Assembly: GCF_003402235.1 (NCBI RefSeq)
Contig: NZ_QEWO01000002.1
Span: 1-64,000 of the forward strand
DNA length: 64,000 nucleotides
Reading direction: 5' to 3'
Origin: Parahaliea mediterranea
GTDB taxonomy: Bacteria > Pseudomonadota > Gammaproteobacteria > Pseudomonadales > Halieaceae
Translations under genes and position numbers: made by a program
In this document: in pieces, positions 51,006 to 64,000 of the stretch
Layout: each line of letters starts with the position of its first letter
Position numbering within the stretch: the first letter of the stretch is position 1
The notes under the pieces: generated by a model
Database searches by the model: none
The model's input: only the letters and a program-made list of their open reading frames with translations
Told to the model about the DNA's origin: nothing

Positions 51006-51043
51006 AAAAAGGCCCCGCCAGCCTGCGCTGACGGGGCCCTTTA
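51006..51043 (-). terminator. Terminator of the sdh-suc operon
   Basis: GGCCCCG (51011-51017) pairs with CGGGGCC (51032-51038), with inner CAGC/GCTG, and the minus strand runs into TTTTT after the stem. It lies 15 bases after the sucD stop. Confidence 0.85.
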
Positions 51044-51057
51044 ACAGCGAGCGTAAG

Positions 51058-51929
51058 TTACCAGCCGGTCACTTCCGCCAGCGCGCTGCCGATCTCGGCC
51101 AGGGAGCGCACGGTTTTTACACCGGCGTCTTCCAGGGCGGCGAACTTCTCATCGGCGGTGCCTTTACCGCCGGAGATGATGGCCCCCGCGTGGCCCATAC
51201 GCTTGCCTTTGGGCGCGGTGACACCGGCAATGTAGGACACCACCGGCTTGGAGACATTGGCCTTGATGTAGGCGGCCGCCTCTTCTTCGGCGGTGCCGCC
51301 GATTTCACCGATCATGACGATGGCTTCGGTGGCCGGGTCCTTCTCGAACATTTCCAGAATGTCGATGAAGTTGGAACCGGGGATCGGGTCGCCGCCGATG
51401 CCCACACAGGTGGACTGGCCGAAGCCGGCGTCGGTGGTCTGCTTGACCGCTTCGTAGGTCAGGGTGCCGGAGCGGGAAACAATGCCCACTTTGCCGGGCA
51501 GGTGAATGTGACCCGGCATGATACCGATCTTGCACTCGCCGGGGGTGATGACACCGGGGCAGTTGGGGCCGATCAGGCGCACGCCCAGTTCGTCGCACTT
51601 CACTTTCGCGTCCAGCATGTCCAGGGTGGGAATGCCCTCGGTGATGCACACGATGAGCTTGATGCCGGCGTTGGCCGCTTCCAGGATGGAGTCCTTGCAG
51701 AAGGGCGCGGGCACGTAGATGACGGAGGCATCGGCGCCGGTGGCTTCCACGGCTTCGGCCACGGTGTTGAAAACGGGCAGGCCCAGGTGCTCCTGGCCGC
51801 CCTTGCCGGGGGTAACGCCGCCGACCATCTGGGTGCCGTAGGCAATGGCCTGCTCGGAGTGGAAGGTGCCCTGGGAGCCGGTGAAGCCCTGGCAGATTAC
51901 CTTGGTGTTCTTGTCGATCAGAATGCTCA

Positions 51930-51930
<1 letters not shown>
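51058..51930 (-). CDS. sucD: Succinyl-CoA synthetase alpha subunit
   Basis: The product has 290 residues. [19 protein letters not shown] binds CoA, and [15 protein letters not shown] with [12 protein letters not shown] carries the phosphorylated His. It overlaps sucC by one base. Confidence 0.97.
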
Positions 51931-53099
<1,169 letters not shown>

Positions 53100-53239
53100 G
53101 CTCTATCCCGTTCTCGTCTTGGGTTAAGGTTTACCCGGTGCGGAGGCCGTCATTAGCTCCCGTCACCTGCTGTTGCCTCCGGCACCAAAGTTAGGCTCTT
53201 ATGCTTGCGCGCCGGGGACGGATTCTACTCCTTCATTAC

Positions 53240-53266
53240 GCAAACTGCCCTCTCGGGCAGTTTGGC
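53240..53266. repeat. Hairpin between lpd and sucC
   Basis: CAAACTGCCC pairs with GGGCAGTTTG around TCTC, in the 184-base gap. It lacks a T run on the minus strand and may partly limit readthrough or stabilise mRNA. Confidence 0.6.
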
Positions 53267-53283
53267 ATTTCGCCCGTGGGCGA

Positions 53284-54771
<1,488 letters not shown>

Positions 54772-56004
54772 TTACAGTTGCAGCAGAATGCGCGCCGGGT
54801 CTTCGATCAGGTCCTTCACCGCCACCAGGAACTGCACGGCGGTCTTGCCATCGATCAGGCGATGGTCGTAGGACAGGGCCAGGTACATCATCGGCAAAAT
54901 TTCCACCTTGCCGTTCACCGCCATCGGCCGCTCCTGGATTTTGTGCATACCCAGGATACCGGTCTGCGGCGGGTTGAGAATCGGCGTCGACATCAGCGAG
55001 CCGAACACACCGCCGTTGGTCACGGTGAAGGTGCCGCCGGTCATATCGTCGATGGACAGCTTGTTATCGCGGGCCTTGAGGCCCAGGTCGCGAATGGCCG
55101 CTTCCACGTCCGCCAGGCTCATGAAGTCGGCGTCGCGCAGCACCGGCACCACCAGCCCATTGTCGGTGGACACGGCCACGCCGATGTCCTGGTAGCCGTG
55201 GTAGACCACGTCGTTGCCATCGATAGAGGCGTTCACCTCGGGGAAGCGCTTGAGCGCCTCGCAGCAGGCTTTAACAAAGAAGCCCATGAAGCCCAGGCGC
55301 GTGCCATTGTGGATCTTCTCGAACTGGTCTTTGTACTTGCTGCGCAGCTCCATTACCGGCGCCATGTTCACCTCGTTGAAGGTGGTGAGCATGGCGGTTT
55401 CCTGGGAGGCCTGCAGCAGGCGCTGGGCAATGCGCGCGCGCATGCGGGTCATCGGCACGCGCTTCTCGACACGCTCGCCGGAGGGTGTGGTGGCAGCGGC
55501 AGGCGCCGGAGCGGGCTCTGGCGCTTTGGCCTTGGCCTTGGCCTCCGCCTTGGGTGCGTTTTTCAGGTGGTTGAGTACATCTTCCTTGGTGACGCGGCCG
55601 CCCTTACCGGTGCCGGCAATCTGGCTGGCATCGAGCTTGTGCTCTTCCACCAGCTGGCGGGCGGCGGGGCCCAGCACCGGCTCGGCGGTGCTGTCGGACG
55701 CGGCCTCGGCCACCGGCGCGGCGGGTTCCGCCTTGGCGGCGCTCGGGCTGCCAGCGGACGCCGCGGCACCCACTTCGAGGTCGGCCAGCAGTTGCTCGCT
55801 CTCGATGGTGTCGCCCTCGCCGGCGTAGATCTTGGTGATCACACCGTCTTCGGGAGCGACCACTTCCATCACCACCTTGTCGGTTTCGATTTCCACCAGC
55901 AGCTCGTCGCGAGCAACGGCTTCCCCTTCCTGCTTGTGCCAAACAGCGATTTCACCGTCGGCAACGGATTCCGGGAATGTGGGTGCCTTGATTTTGTGTG
56001 CCAT
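54772..56004 (-). CDS. sucB: Oxoglutarate dehydrogenase E2 (succinyltransferase)
   Basis: The product has 410 residues: lipoyl domain (ETDKVVMEV), Ala/Pro linker, E3-binding domain ([14 protein letters not shown]...[12 protein letters not shown]), and the catalytic domain ending [15 protein letters not shown]. Confidence 0.97.
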   Translation of the reverse strand: MAHKIKAPTFPESVADGEIAVWHKQEGEAVARDELLVEIETDKVVMEVVAPEDGVITKIYAGEGDTIESEQLLADLEVGAAASAGSPSAAKAEPAAPVAEAASDSTAEPVLGPAARQLVEEHKLDASQIAGTGKGGRVTKEDVLNHLKNAPKAEAKAKAKAPEPAPAPAAATTPSGERVEKRVPMTRMRARIAQRLLQASQETAMLTTFNEVNMAPVMELRSKYKDQFEKIHNGTRLGFMGFFVKACCEALKRFPEVNASIDGNDVVYHGYQDIGVAVSTDNGLVVPVLRDADFMSLADVEAAIRDLGLKARDNKLSIDDMTGGTFTVTNGGVFGSLMSTPILNPPQTGILGMHKIQERPMAVNGKVEILPMMYLALSYDHRLIDGKTAVQFLVAVKDLIEDPARILLQL

Positions 56005-56028
56005 TTCGCTTCCTTTAAATGCGATCGC

Positions 56029-58881
56029 TTATGCCTGGGGCCGGGGGCCCAGGGCTTCATTGATAAACCGTTCCTGCTGCTCGAGGTGCAGCGCCATGTA
56101 ACCCGCCGCCGGCGCCGCCGACGGGTCGCGACCCACATAGCTGAGATAGACATCGCTCTTGTGGGCGTGAATCACGCGCCGCATGTGGTGCTGGCTGGCG
56201 TACCAGGCGCCCTGGTTCATGGGCTCTTCCTGGCACCAGATGACCTCTTCCACATTGGGATAGGCGCTCAGAATCTGCAGCAGCTCAGCTTCCGGGAAGG
56301 GGTAGAGCTGCTCCAGGCGGATGATGGCGATATCCTCGATCTCCCGCTCCCGGCGCGCGGCGCGCAGGTCGTAGAACACCTTGCCGGCGCACAGGATAAC
56401 GCGCTTGACCGCCGACTTGTTGAGATCGTCGGTTTCGTCCAGCACGTTGTGGAAGTGGCCGTGGGCCAGGTCTTCCAGGGATGAGATGGCCTCCTTGTGG
56501 CGCAGCAGGCTCTTGGGCGACATCACCACCAGCGGCTTGCGCAGGGGACGAATGGCCTGGCGGCGCAGCATGTGGAAGACCTGGGCCGGCGTGGTGGGCA
56601 CACAGACCTGAATGTTGTGCTCGGCGCACAGCTGCATGAAGCGCTCCAGACGGGCCGATGAGTGCTCGGGGCCCTGCCCTTCGTAACCGTGGGGCAGCAG
56701 CATGGTCAGGCCACACAGGCGCGACCACTTGTGCTCGCCAGAGGTGATGAACTGGTCGATCACCACCTGGGCGCCGTTGGCGAAGTCGCCGAACTGGGCC
56801 TCCCAGATCACCAGGCCGGTTGGCGAGGTGGTGGCGTAGCCGTATTCGAAGGCCAGTACGGCCTCCTCTGACAGCAGGGAGTCGTGGATGGTGAAATCCG
56901 CCTGGTCCTCGCTCACGTGCTGCAGCGGAATGTAGAGGCTCTCGTCCTTCTGGTTGTGCAGCACCGCGTGACGGTGGGAGAAGGTGCCGCGGCCCACGTC
57001 CTGCCCGGTCAGGCGCACCGGGTAGCCGTCCTGCAGCAGCGACGCATAGGCCAGGGTCTCGGCGGCACCCCAGTTCAGGGGCATGGCGCCGGCGGCCATC
57101 TTGCGGCGGTCCTCAAAGATTTTGTTTACCTGGCGCTGCACCGGGAAGCCGTCCGGCAGCACGTTGCTGTCGTGGGCCAGGGTCTGCAATGCCTGCAGAT
57201 CCATACCGGTGTCGGCGTGCAGGGTCCACTCGTGGCCGAGGTAGGGGCTCCAGTCCACGAACATGCTTTTGTTCGGTTCCGACACCAGGCTGCTGACCAG
57301 CGGTTCGCCGCGGTCCAGCGACTCGCGATAGCCGTCCATCAGGCGCTGGTCTTCCTCGGCGCTGATCACACCCTGGGCGATCAGACGTTCGGCATAGAGA
57401 TCGCGGGTGGACTTCTGCTTGCGGATCTGCTGGTACATCAGCGGCTGGGTCACCGAGGGCTCGTCGGCTTCGTTGTGGCCCCGGCGGCGGTAGCAGACCA
57501 GGTCGATCACAACGTCCTTGTGGAACTCGTTGCGGTAATCCACTGCCATCTGGGTGACAAACAGCACCGCCTCCGGGTCATCGGCGTTCACGTGGAAAAT
57601 TGGCGCCTGCACCATCTTGGCGACGTCGGTGCAGTACTCGGTAGAGCGTGAGTCCTCGCGCTCGCTGGTGGTAAAACCCACCTGGTTGTTGAGCACGATA
57701 TGCACCGTCCCGCCGGTCTTGTAGGCGCGGGTCTGGGACATCTGGAAGGTTTCCATCACCACGCCCTGGCCGGCAAAGGCGGCGTCGCCGTGAATGACGA
57801 TGGGTACCACCTTGTGACCGACCGTGTCGTCCCGGCGATCCTGGCGCGCGCGTACGGAACCCTCCACCACCGGGGAGACAATCTCCAGGTGAGAGGGGTT
57901 GAAGGCCAGCGCCATGTGCAACTCGCCACCGGGGGTCATGACATTGGAAGAGAAGCCCTGGTGGTATTTCACGTCGCCGGAGCTCTGGTAGGTGGCGCGC
58001 CCCTCGAACTCGGCAAACAGTTCACTCGGGTTCTTGCCGAAAATATTGACCAGCACGTTCAGGCGGCCGCGGTGGGCCATGCCGATCACGATTTCCTGGG
58101 CGCCGTAGCCACCCAGGCGCTGCACCATCTCGCTCAGCATGGGGATCAGGCTCTCGCCACCCTCCAGGCCAAAACGCTTGGTGCCGGGGTATTTGGAGCC
58201 CAGGGACTTTTCCAGCCCCTCGGCCTTAATCAGCCGCTTGAGCAGCGTAGTGCGGACTTCATTGCCCCACTCCGGCGCCGAGCGCACGGACTCCATCCGC
58301 TGCATCACCCAGTGGCGCTCATCGGTGTTAACGATGTGCATGAACTCGGCGCCAATAGTGTGACAGTAGGTCTTCTCCAGCGCATCGACGATCTCGCCAA
58401 GACTGGCGTCCGCCTTGCCAATGTACAGGCTGGCGGTCTGGAACACAGTGTCCAGGTCGGCGGCGGACAGCTGGTGAAAGCCGAGGTCGAGATCCGGCAC
58501 TGGCTCGCGCACGTGCAGGCTCAAAGGATCCAGGGAAGCCTTCTGGTGCCCGCGCTGGCGATAGGCGGAAATCAGCTGGACGACCTTGACCTGTTTGCGC
58601 TCGTATTCGGTGGCCTGGGAGTCGTGGGCCACCGTGGCTTCGGTCCGCACGCGCATCTTGGAGATGCGGGCAAACTGTTCGCGAATAGTGGAGTGGGGAA
58701 TGTCCTGAATAACGGCGGACTTGGATTCGACCCGCGGCAGGGTGTCGAAATAACTGCGCCACTGCTCCGGCACTGAATTGGGATCAGTGAGGTAGGTTTC
58801 GTACAGGTCTTCCACGTAGGTGGCGTTGCCACCTGCGATGTGCGAACTCCGCCACAGGAGTTCCATTGAGCTTTCTTGCAT
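56029..58881 (-). CDS. sucA: Oxoglutarate dehydrogenase E1
   Basis: The product has 950 residues from the ATG at 58881. MELLWRSSHIAGGNATYVEDLYETYLTDP is the E1 start that docks E2; IGMAHRGRLNVLVNIFGKNP and the thiamine site GDAAFAGQGVVMET are complete. Confidence 0.97.
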   Translation of the reverse strand: MQESSMELLWRSSHIAGGNATYVEDLYETYLTDPNSVPEQWRSYFDTLPRVESKSAVIQDIPHSTIREQFARISKMRVRTEATVAHDSQATEYERKQVKVVQLISAYRQRGHQKASLDPLSLHVREPVPDLDLGFHQLSAADLDTVFQTASLYIGKADASLGEIVDALEKTYCHTIGAEFMHIVNTDERHWVMQRMESVRSAPEWGNEVRTTLLKRLIKAEGLEKSLGSKYPGTKRFGLEGGESLIPMLSEMVQRLGGYGAQEIVIGMAHRGRLNVLVNIFGKNPSELFAEFEGRATYQSSGDVKYHQGFSSNVMTPGGELHMALAFNPSHLEIVSPVVEGSVRARQDRRDDTVGHKVVPIVIHGDAAFAGQGVVMETFQMSQTRAYKTGGTVHIVLNNQVGFTTSEREDSRSTEYCTDVAKMVQAPIFHVNADDPEAVLFVTQMAVDYRNEFHKDVVIDLVCYRRRGHNEADEPSVTQPLMYQQIRKQKSTRDLYAERLIAQGVISAEEDQRLMDGYRESLDRGEPLVSSLVSEPNKSMFVDWSPYLGHEWTLHADTGMDLQALQTLAHDSNVLPDGFPVQRQVNKIFEDRRKMAAGAMPLNWGAAETLAYASLLQDGYPVRLTGQDVGRGTFSHRHAVLHNQKDESLYIPLQHVSEDQADFTIHDSLLSEEAVLAFEYGYATTSPTGLVIWEAQFGDFANGAQVVIDQFITSGEHKWSRLCGLTMLLPHGYEGQGPEHSSARLERFMQLCAEHNIQVCVPTTPAQVFHMLRRQAIRPLRKPLVVMSPKSLLRHKEAISSLEDLAHGHFHNVLDETDDLNKSAVKRVILCAGKVFYDLRAARREREIEDIAIIRLEQLYPFPEAELLQILSAYPNVEEVIWCQEEPMNQGAWYASQHHMRRVIHAHKSDVYLSYVGRDPSAAPAAGYMALHLEQQERFINEALGPRPQA

Positions 58882-59065
58882 CGTGACCTTTCCGGCAAGG
58901 TAAAACGGCCGGTGCCCGGCGAACTGCAAGCGAGAGTGGACCACCTTGCAGGGGGGCGCCGCGGCCCCGGTCCCAGAGTGTTCACCCGTTGCCGCCCCTT
59001 GAACCAGGGACGGTAACGGTCCTTAAACTACTTAAAAATCAAATGCTTGCTGACACTTCTTTATG

Positions 59066-59770
59066 TCAGGTGGCACGAGACAGCAGCATGTTGCGGATGT
59101 GCCCAATGGCCCGGGTCGGGTTCAGGCCCTTGGGGCACACGTTGACACAGTTCTGGATGCCATGACAACGGAATACGCTGAAGGGGTCATCCAGTTTCGC
59201 CAGCCGCTCTTCGGTGGCGGTGTCACGACTATCGGCCAGAAAGCGGTAAGACTGTAGCAGACCGGCGGGGCCGATGAAGCGATCCGGGTTCCACCAGAAC
59301 GACGGACAGCTGGTTGAGCAGCAGGCGCACAGGATGCACTCGTAGAGGCCGTCCAGCTTGGCGCGGTCCTCGGGCGATTGCAGGCGCTCGATAGCCGGTG
59401 CCGGGCTGTTGTTCTGCAGGTAGGGCTGCACCTTCTCGTACTGGGCGTAGAACATGCTCATGTCCACGATCAGGTCGCGAATGACCGGCAGGCCGGGCAG
59501 CGGGCGCAGCACCAGCTTGTTGCCCTTCACCGTCGCCGACAGCGGGGTGATGCAGGCCAGGCCGTTCTTGCCGTTCATGTTCAGGCCGTCGGAGCCACAC
59601 ACGCCCTCGCGGCAGGAGCGGCGATAGGTGATGGTGGTGTCCTGGGACTTGAGCTGCTCCAGTACGTCCAGCACCATCAGGTCCTTGCCCTGGGTGTCGA
59701 AGTCAAAGTCCTGCATGTAGGGCTTGTCGTCGACTTCCGGGTTGTAGCGGTAAATACTGACTTTCAACAT
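59066..59770 (-). CDS. sdhB: Succinate dehydrogenase iron-sulfur subunit
   Basis: The product has 234 residues. CREGVCGSDGLNMNGKNGLAC ligates the 2Fe-2S cluster; CILCACCSTSCPS and CHGIQNCVNVCPKGLNP ligate the other two. Confidence 0.97.
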   Translation of the reverse strand: MLKVSIYRYNPEVDDKPYMQDFDFDTQGKDLMVLDVLEQLKSQDTTITYRRSCREGVCGSDGLNMNGKNGLACITPLSATVKGNKLVLRPLPGLPVIRDLIVDMSMFYAQYEKVQPYLQNNSPAPAIERLQSPEDRAKLDGLYECILCACCSTSCPSFWWNPDRFIGPAGLLQSYRFLADSRDTATEERLAKLDDPFSVFRCHGIQNCVNVCPKGLNPTRAIGHIRNMLLSRAT

Positions 59771-59782
59771 CGCTGGGGCCTC

Positions 59783-61555
59783 TTAGTAAGTCCGCGTCTT
59801 GGGCTGGAAGGTGTCCACGGTCTTCGGCGCAAAGTTCACCGCGCGCTTGCCCACACGCTTTTCACCGGGGAAGTACATGGAGTGACACAGCCAGTTCTCG
59901 TCGTCGCGATCCTGGTAATCGTCACGGGCGTGGGCACCGCGGGATTCCTTGCGCTCTTCGGCGGCAATGGCAGTTGCCTCGGCCACTTCGAACAGGTTGT
60001 GCAGTTCCAGCGCCTCGATACGGGCGGTGTTGAAGGCCTGGCTCTTGTCTTCCAGGGCAGCATTCTCGATGCGCCCGCGCAGGTCGGCCAGCTTCTGGAT
60101 ACCCTCCTGCATGAACTTCTCGTTGCGGAATACACCGAAGTGGTTCTGCATGGTGGTCTGCAGTTCCTTGCGCAGGTCCGCCACCTTCTCGCCGCCGGTG
60201 GAGTTGTTCAGCTTGTCGAGACGACTCATGGCCTGTTCGATGTCGCTGTCGGAAGCGTCGCGCATCTCGATGCCTTCGCGCAGGGCCTTCTCGATGAACA
60301 GGCCCGAGGCGCGGCCGAACACCACCAGGTCCAGCAGCGAGTTGCCACCCAGGCGGTTGGCACCGTGCACGGAAACGCAGGCCACTTCGCCACAGGCGTA
60401 CAGGCCGGGGATCACCACATCGTTGCCGCTGGCGTCCACGGTGAGCGCCTGGCCGTGAACATTGGTGGGAATGCCACCCATCATGTAGTGACAGGTGGGC
60501 ACCACCGGCACCGGCTCGTGTACTGGGTTGGCGTGGGCAAAGGTTTCGGACAGCTCACAGATACCCGGCAGTCGGCTGTGCAGCACTTCCTCGCCCAGGT
60601 GGTCGAGCTTCAGGTAAACGTGGTCGCCCTCGGGGCCACAGCCGCGGCCTTCGAGAATCTCCATCACCATGGAGCGGGCCACCACGTCGCGGCCGGCCAG
60701 GTCCTTGGCGTTGGGGGCATAGCGCTCCATAAAGCGCTCGCCGTCCTTGTTGACCAGATAACCACCCTCGCCCCGGCAACCTTCGGTTACCAGCACGCCG
60801 GCGCCGTGAATGCCAGTGGGGTGGAACTGCCACATCTCGATGTCCTGCACCGGGAAGCCGGCGCGCAGGGCCATGCCGATACCGTCGCCGGTATTGATGT
60901 GGGCATTGGTGGTGGATGCGTAAATACGCCCTGCCCCGCCGGTGGCAAACACCGTGGCCTTGGACTTCACATAGACGGTTTCACCGGTTTCCATGCAGAT
61001 GGCGATCACGCCAACCACGGCACCGTCCTGGTTTTTTACGATGTCAGTGGCGTACCACTCGTTGAAGAACACGGTGTTGTTCTTCATGTTGCCCTGGTAC
61101 AGGGTGTGCAGCAGGGCGTGGCCGGTGCGATCCGCTGCGGCGCAGGTGCGCGCCGCCTGGCCACCCTCGCCAAAGTTCTTGGACTGGCCACCGAAAGGAC
61201 GCTGGTAGATGCGGCCCTCTTCGGTGCGCGAGAACGGCAGGCCCATGTGCTCCAGTTCGAACACCGCCTCGGGGCCCACGCTGCACATGTATTCGATGGC
61301 GTCCTGGTCACCGATGTAATCGGAGCCCTTGACGGTGTCGTACATGTGCCAGCGCCAGTCATCCTGCGGATCGGCACTGGCAATGGCACAGGTAATGCCG
61401 CCCTGGGCGGATACGGTGTGGGAACGGGTGGGGAAAACCTTGGAGATTACCGCCGTTTTGTAGCCGGACTGGGCCAGCTGCAGGGCCGCGCGCATACCGG
61501 CGCCGCCGCCACCGACGATCACGCCGTCAAAGGAAATCGTACGCATATTCGCCAT
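59783..61555 (-). CDS. sdhA: Succinate dehydrogenase flavoprotein subunit
   Basis: The product has 590 residues. [17 protein letters not shown] binds [14 protein letters not shown] holds the FAD-linked His, and [21 protein letters not shown] plus the catalytic Arg region are intact. Confidence 0.97.
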   Translation of the reverse strand: MANMRTISFDGVIVGGGGAGMRAALQLAQSGYKTAVISKVFPTRSHTVSAQGGITCAIASADPQDDWRWHMYDTVKGSDYIGDQDAIEYMCSVGPEAVFELEHMGLPFSRTEEGRIYQRPFGGQSKNFGEGGQAARTCAAADRTGHALLHTLYQGNMKNNTVFFNEWYATDIVKNQDGAVVGVIAICMETGETVYVKSKATVFATGGAGRIYASTTNAHINTGDGIGMALRAGFPVQDIEMWQFHPTGIHGAGVLVTEGCRGEGGYLVNKDGERFMERYAPNAKDLAGRDVVARSMVMEILEGRGCGPEGDHVYLKLDHLGEEVLHSRLPGICELSETFAHANPVHEPVPVVPTCHYMMGGIPTNVHGQALTVDASGNDVVIPGLYACGEVACVSVHGANRLGGNSLLDLVVFGRASGLFIEKALREGIEMRDASDSDIEQAMSRLDKLNNSTGGEKVADLRKELQTTMQNHFGVFRNEKFMQEGIQKLADLRGRIENAALEDKSQAFNTARIEALELHNLFEVAEATAIAAEERKESRGAHARDDYQDRDDENWLCHSMYFPGEKRVGKRAVNFAPKTVDTFQPKTRTY

Positions 61556-61558
61556 AGC

Positions 61559-61921
61559 TTAATAACCCCACAGGATCTGGACGCCCCAGACCACATAAAC
61601 AAAAATGGTGACCATGACCAGCAGTTGCAAGGCCACCCGCAGCACATTGCCCTTGGCGCCCATGAGGCGCTCAGTCAGGTAGTCCGTCAGCACGACCCAG
61701 ATACCGATCCAGGCATGAGCCGCCAGCGACAACAGGGCCATCAGGCTGAACACCTTCACCCAGGTGTGGGCAAAGAGGGCCTTCCAGGCGATGTAGTCAA
61801 CGCCACCAATGAGGTTGCTACCAATAAAGAGGAAGTAGGCCAGCAGGATAACGCCGCTGACCCGCTGCACCAGCCAGTCAGAGGTGCCTGAACGACCAAA
61901 ACTCGTCACTGCAGTTACCAT
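61559..61921 (-). CDS. sdhD: Succinate dehydrogenase membrane anchor
   Basis: The product has 120 residues from the ATG at 61921. Three transmembrane helices; the haem His lies in AAHAWIGIWVVLTDYL. It overlaps sdhC. Confidence 0.94.
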   Translation of the reverse strand: MVTAVTSFGRSGTSDWLVQRVSGVILLAYFLFIGSNLIGGVDYIAWKALFAHTWVKVFSLMALLSLAAHAWIGIWVVLTDYLTERLMGAKGNVLRVALQLLVMVTIFVYVVWGVQILWGY

Positions 61922-62289
61922 ACCCACACCCCCGCAAGAACACTCAGGACAATCGACAGGCCAATCACCAGGCGCGCGCCCAGCACACCGCCGCGCATGG
62001 ATTCACCGTAGCCGAAATCCATGATCAGGTGCTTGATACCGGCCAGCGAGTGATAGATGAGGCCGACGAGCACCGCCCACAGCACCAGCTTGGCGACGGG
62101 GCTGGTCAAGCACTCCTTCAGGGTGGCGAAGCTCTCGGGGCTCTTGAGGCTGGCATCCAATATATAAAGAAGCACGGCCATGCCGACAAAAAGGAATACG
62201 CCAGAGGCGCGGTGGGTAATGGACGTCCATGCGGTTATGGGGAGCCGCATGGTACCAATGTCCAAGTTCACGGGACGTTTGTCATTCAC
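61915..62289 (-). CDS. sdhC: Succinate dehydrogenase cytochrome b subunit
   Basis: The product has 124 residues if it starts at GTG 62289 (VNDKRPVNLDIGTMRLPITA), as family alignment suggests; no good ribosome site is seen, so the start is uncertain. Three helices; SITHRASGV and YHSLAGIKHLIMD are the quinone and haem motifs. Confidence 0.93.
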   Translation of the reverse strand: MNDKRPVNLDIGTMRLPITAWTSITHRASGVFLFVGMAVLLYILDASLKSPESFATLKECLTSPVAKLVLWAVLVGLIYHSLAGIKHLIMDFGYGESMRGGVLGARLVIGLSIVLSVLAGVWVW

Positions 62290-62500
62290 AGTATGGGTAC
62301 CATTGTTTTGACGCCAAAAATGGCGGTTACAGAGCCGACGGCAGCCGGGCGTTGCGCCCCCGCGAGAGGGGGCGGCCAAACCAAAACGCGCGAAATTATA
62401 AGGAGTCGGGGCGACGATTACAAACCTGTAATAAATAAGAGAAAGGACGCCGCCTGCCCGGCATGCGCCAAAAAATGGCTGCTGCGAACGTCGGCGAACA

Positions 62501-62520
62501 TCGCCAATCCTGATTGGCGA
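62501..62520. promoter_or_regulatory. Perfect 9-bp inverted repeat in the sdhC-gltA divergent region
   Basis: TCGCCAATC (62501-62509) faces GATTGGCGA (62512-62520) with 2 bases between. Its position between the divergent sdh and gltA genes suggests an operator for a TCA-cycle regulator. The rest of the 345-base gap is promoter DNA. Confidence 0.6.
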
Positions 62521-62567
62521 ATATCACCGCAGTATCTATCGACATAGGGCCAAAACCCGCCTTTCAA

Positions 62568-62595
62568 TTGACAAAAGCTGACGAAACTCTATAGT
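62568..62595 (+). promoter_or_regulatory. gltA promoter
   Basis: TTGACA (62568-62573) and TATAGT (62590-62595) are 16 bases apart, 40 bases before the gltA ATG. Confidence 0.8.
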
Positions 62596-62634
62596 TGGGC
62601 ACCCCACAGAAACACACCTCTAGCAGGACTTTTC

Positions 62635-63924
62635 ATGAGTGACAAAAAAGCGACATTGACCGTCGATGGCATCGACGAGGCCATTGATCTGCCGATTTAT
62701 TCCGGCACCCTGGGGCCTGACGTGATAGACGTGGGCGGCCTCACCGGAAAAGGCATGTTCACCTACGACCCCGGTTTCGTTTCCACCGCCGCCTGTGAAT
62801 CCCAGATCACCTACATCGACGGCGGTAAAGGCACCCTCCTCCACCGCGGCTACCCCATCGACCAGCTGGCCGAACAATCCGACTACCTCGAAACCTGTTA
62901 CCTGCTGCTCTACGGAGAGCTGCCCTCCAAGGCTCAGTACGAAAAATTCGTCGGCACCGTTAAAAACCACACCATGGTGCACGAGCAGATCCGCACCTTC
63001 TTTAACGGCTTCCGCCGCGATGCCCACCCCATGGCCATCATGTGCGGCGTGGTGGGCGCACTGTCCGCCTTCTACCACGACTCCCTGAACATCTCCGACG
63101 AGCACCACCGCCAGGTGGCGGCCTTCCGCCTGATCGCCAAGATGCCTACCCTGGCCGCCATGAGCTACAAGTTCTCCATCGGCCAGCCCTTCATGTATCC
63201 CGACAACAGCATGGGCTACGCCGAGAACTTCCTGCACATGATGTTCGGCAACCCCTGCGAGCGCAGCAAGATCAGCCCCACCCTGGCCAAGGCCATGGAT
63301 CGCATCTTCCTGCTGCACGCCGACCACGAACAGAACGCCTCTACCTCGACCGTGCGCCTGGCCGGCTCCTCTGGCGCCAACCCCTTCGCCTGTATCGCCG
63401 CGGGCATTGCCGCCCTGTGGGGCCCGTCCCACGGCGGTGCCAACGAAGCGGTGCTGGAGATGCTGGAAGAAATCGGCGATGTCTCGCGCATCGATGAATT
63501 CGTGGCCCGCGCCAAGGACAAGAACGACCCCTTCCGCCTGATGGGCTTTGGCCACCGCGTGTACAAGAACTTCGACCCACGCGCCAAAGTGATGAAAGAA
63601 GCCGCCGACGAGGTGCTGGCGGAGCTGGGCATTGAGAACGACCCGCTGCTGGCCATCGCCAAAAAGCTGGAGCAGATCGCCCTGGAAGACGAGTACTTCA
63701 TCGAGAAGAAGCTCTACCCGAACGTGGACTTCTACTCCGGCATCATCCTCAAGGCCATCGGCATTCCCACCAGCATGTTCACAGTGATCTTTGCCGTGGG
63801 CCGTACCGTGGGCTGGATTGCCCACTGGCACGAAATGATCAGCGGCAGCTACCGCATCGGTCGCCCGCGCCAGCTGTACACCGGCCACCCGCAGCGCGAC
63901 TACGTGGCGCTGGACAAGCGTTGA
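62635..63924 (+). CDS. gltA: Citrate synthase (type I, hexameric)
   Basis: The product has 429 residues. [29 protein letters not shown] and the catalytic His/Asp context ([21 protein letters not shown]) are intact. It feeds the TCA cycle and is divergent from sdhCDAB. Confidence 0.97.
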   Translation: MSDKKATLTVDGIDEAIDLPIYSGTLGPDVIDVGGLTGKGMFTYDPGFVSTAACESQITYIDGGKGTLLHRGYPIDQLAEQSDYLETCYLLLYGELPSKAQYEKFVGTVKNHTMVHEQIRTFFNGFRRDAHPMAIMCGVVGALSAFYHDSLNISDEHHRQVAAFRLIAKMPTLAAMSYKFSIGQPFMYPDNSMGYAENFLHMMFGNPCERSKISPTLAKAMDRIFLLHADHEQNASTSTVRLAGSSGANPFACIAAGIAALWGPSHGGANEAVLEMLEEIGDVSRIDEFVARAKDKNDPFRLMGFGHRVYKNFDPRAKVMKEAADEVLAELGIENDPLLAIAKKLEQIALEDEYFIEKKLYPNVDFYSGIILKAIGIPTSMFTVIFAVGRTVGWIAHWHEMISGSYRIGRPRQLYTGHPQRDYVALDKR

Positions 63925-63951
63925 TCGCCCGCTGACATCTGCCTGACGCAA

Positions 63952-63986
63952 AGGGCCAGCGCGAGAAATCCGCTGGCCCTTTTTTT
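63952..63986 (+). terminator. gltA terminator
   Basis: AGGGCCAGCG pairs with CGCTGGCCCT and is followed by a run of T, 27 bases after the stop. Confidence 0.93.
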
Positions 63987-64000
63987 GCGCCCGCCGCGGC

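Noticed and set aside
59378-61891. Long open frame opposite sdhA/sdhB (837 codons)
   Set aside because: Same reason: an antisense shadow of sdhA and sdhB, which are complete and conserved.

Overview
The window joins two unlike halves. Positions 1 to about 28,950 are part of an integrated mobile element. Positions 28,949 to 64,000 are ordinary chromosome of a GC-rich gammaproteobacterium. The TCA block (gltA divergent from sdhCDAB-sucAB-lpd-sucCD), the queF, PA2817-like and msrB genes and the overall gene style fit a marine group close to Cellvibrionales/Halieaceae or Pseudomonas relatives. That placement is inference; no rRNA is present.

The element abuts the 3' end of a tRNA-Ser(GGA) gene, with excisionase and tyrosine integrase genes pointing at it. 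Its far end lies outside the window. From left to right it holds: (a) a plus-strand block of small regulators and toxin-antitoxin-like genes (two AlpA-like paralogues, a ParS/MbcA-type antitoxin, a HicB-like protein, an Xre-Doc pair), then an HNH nuclease and a membrane-anchored SNase; (b) a minus-strand block with a zinc-finger/Mom-like DNA-modification candidate, a protein ending in a sigma-70 region 4 domain, and four unknowns; (c) a gene-free stretch with repeats followed by a promoter and about 540 bases of strongly structured, apparently non-coding sequence; (d) a plus-strand block with ArdA and a small FimB-like recombinase; (e) two minus-strand unknowns; (f) a striking iteron-type origin (twelve exact TGAGACC/GGTCTCA sites around an AT- and pyrimidine-rich core) touching the stop codon of a 1174-residue primase-helicase; (g) a minus-strand run of six uncharacterised genes, one with a DnaJ-like zinc finger; (h) an Arc-like repressor divergent from an unknown gene, xis and int.

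Two features tie the element together. Many genes on both strands carry one extended leader, consensus AACYTGTTAGGAGTARTA, just before the start codon. A perfect 36-bp direct repeat brackets the 5-kb segment holding the structured RNA, ArdA and the FimB-like recombinase. The gene set (own origin and primase-helicase, anti-restriction, DNA modification, few or no virion genes visible) suggests an integrative plasmid or phage-satellite-like element of a kind I do not recognise.

The chromosomal half carries queF, an ABC exporter (yadGH type), tRNA-Glu and tRNA-Gly with a chimeric tRNA remnant between them, msrB, a NAD-kinase-like gene, pdxB, an exonuclease, epmC, tusA, a YheU-family gene, a gcvR-like gene, aroC, prmB, an exported hydrolase with a Nat-type ABC exporter, folE, sixA, gpsA, htpG and the full TCA supercluster ending in gltA.
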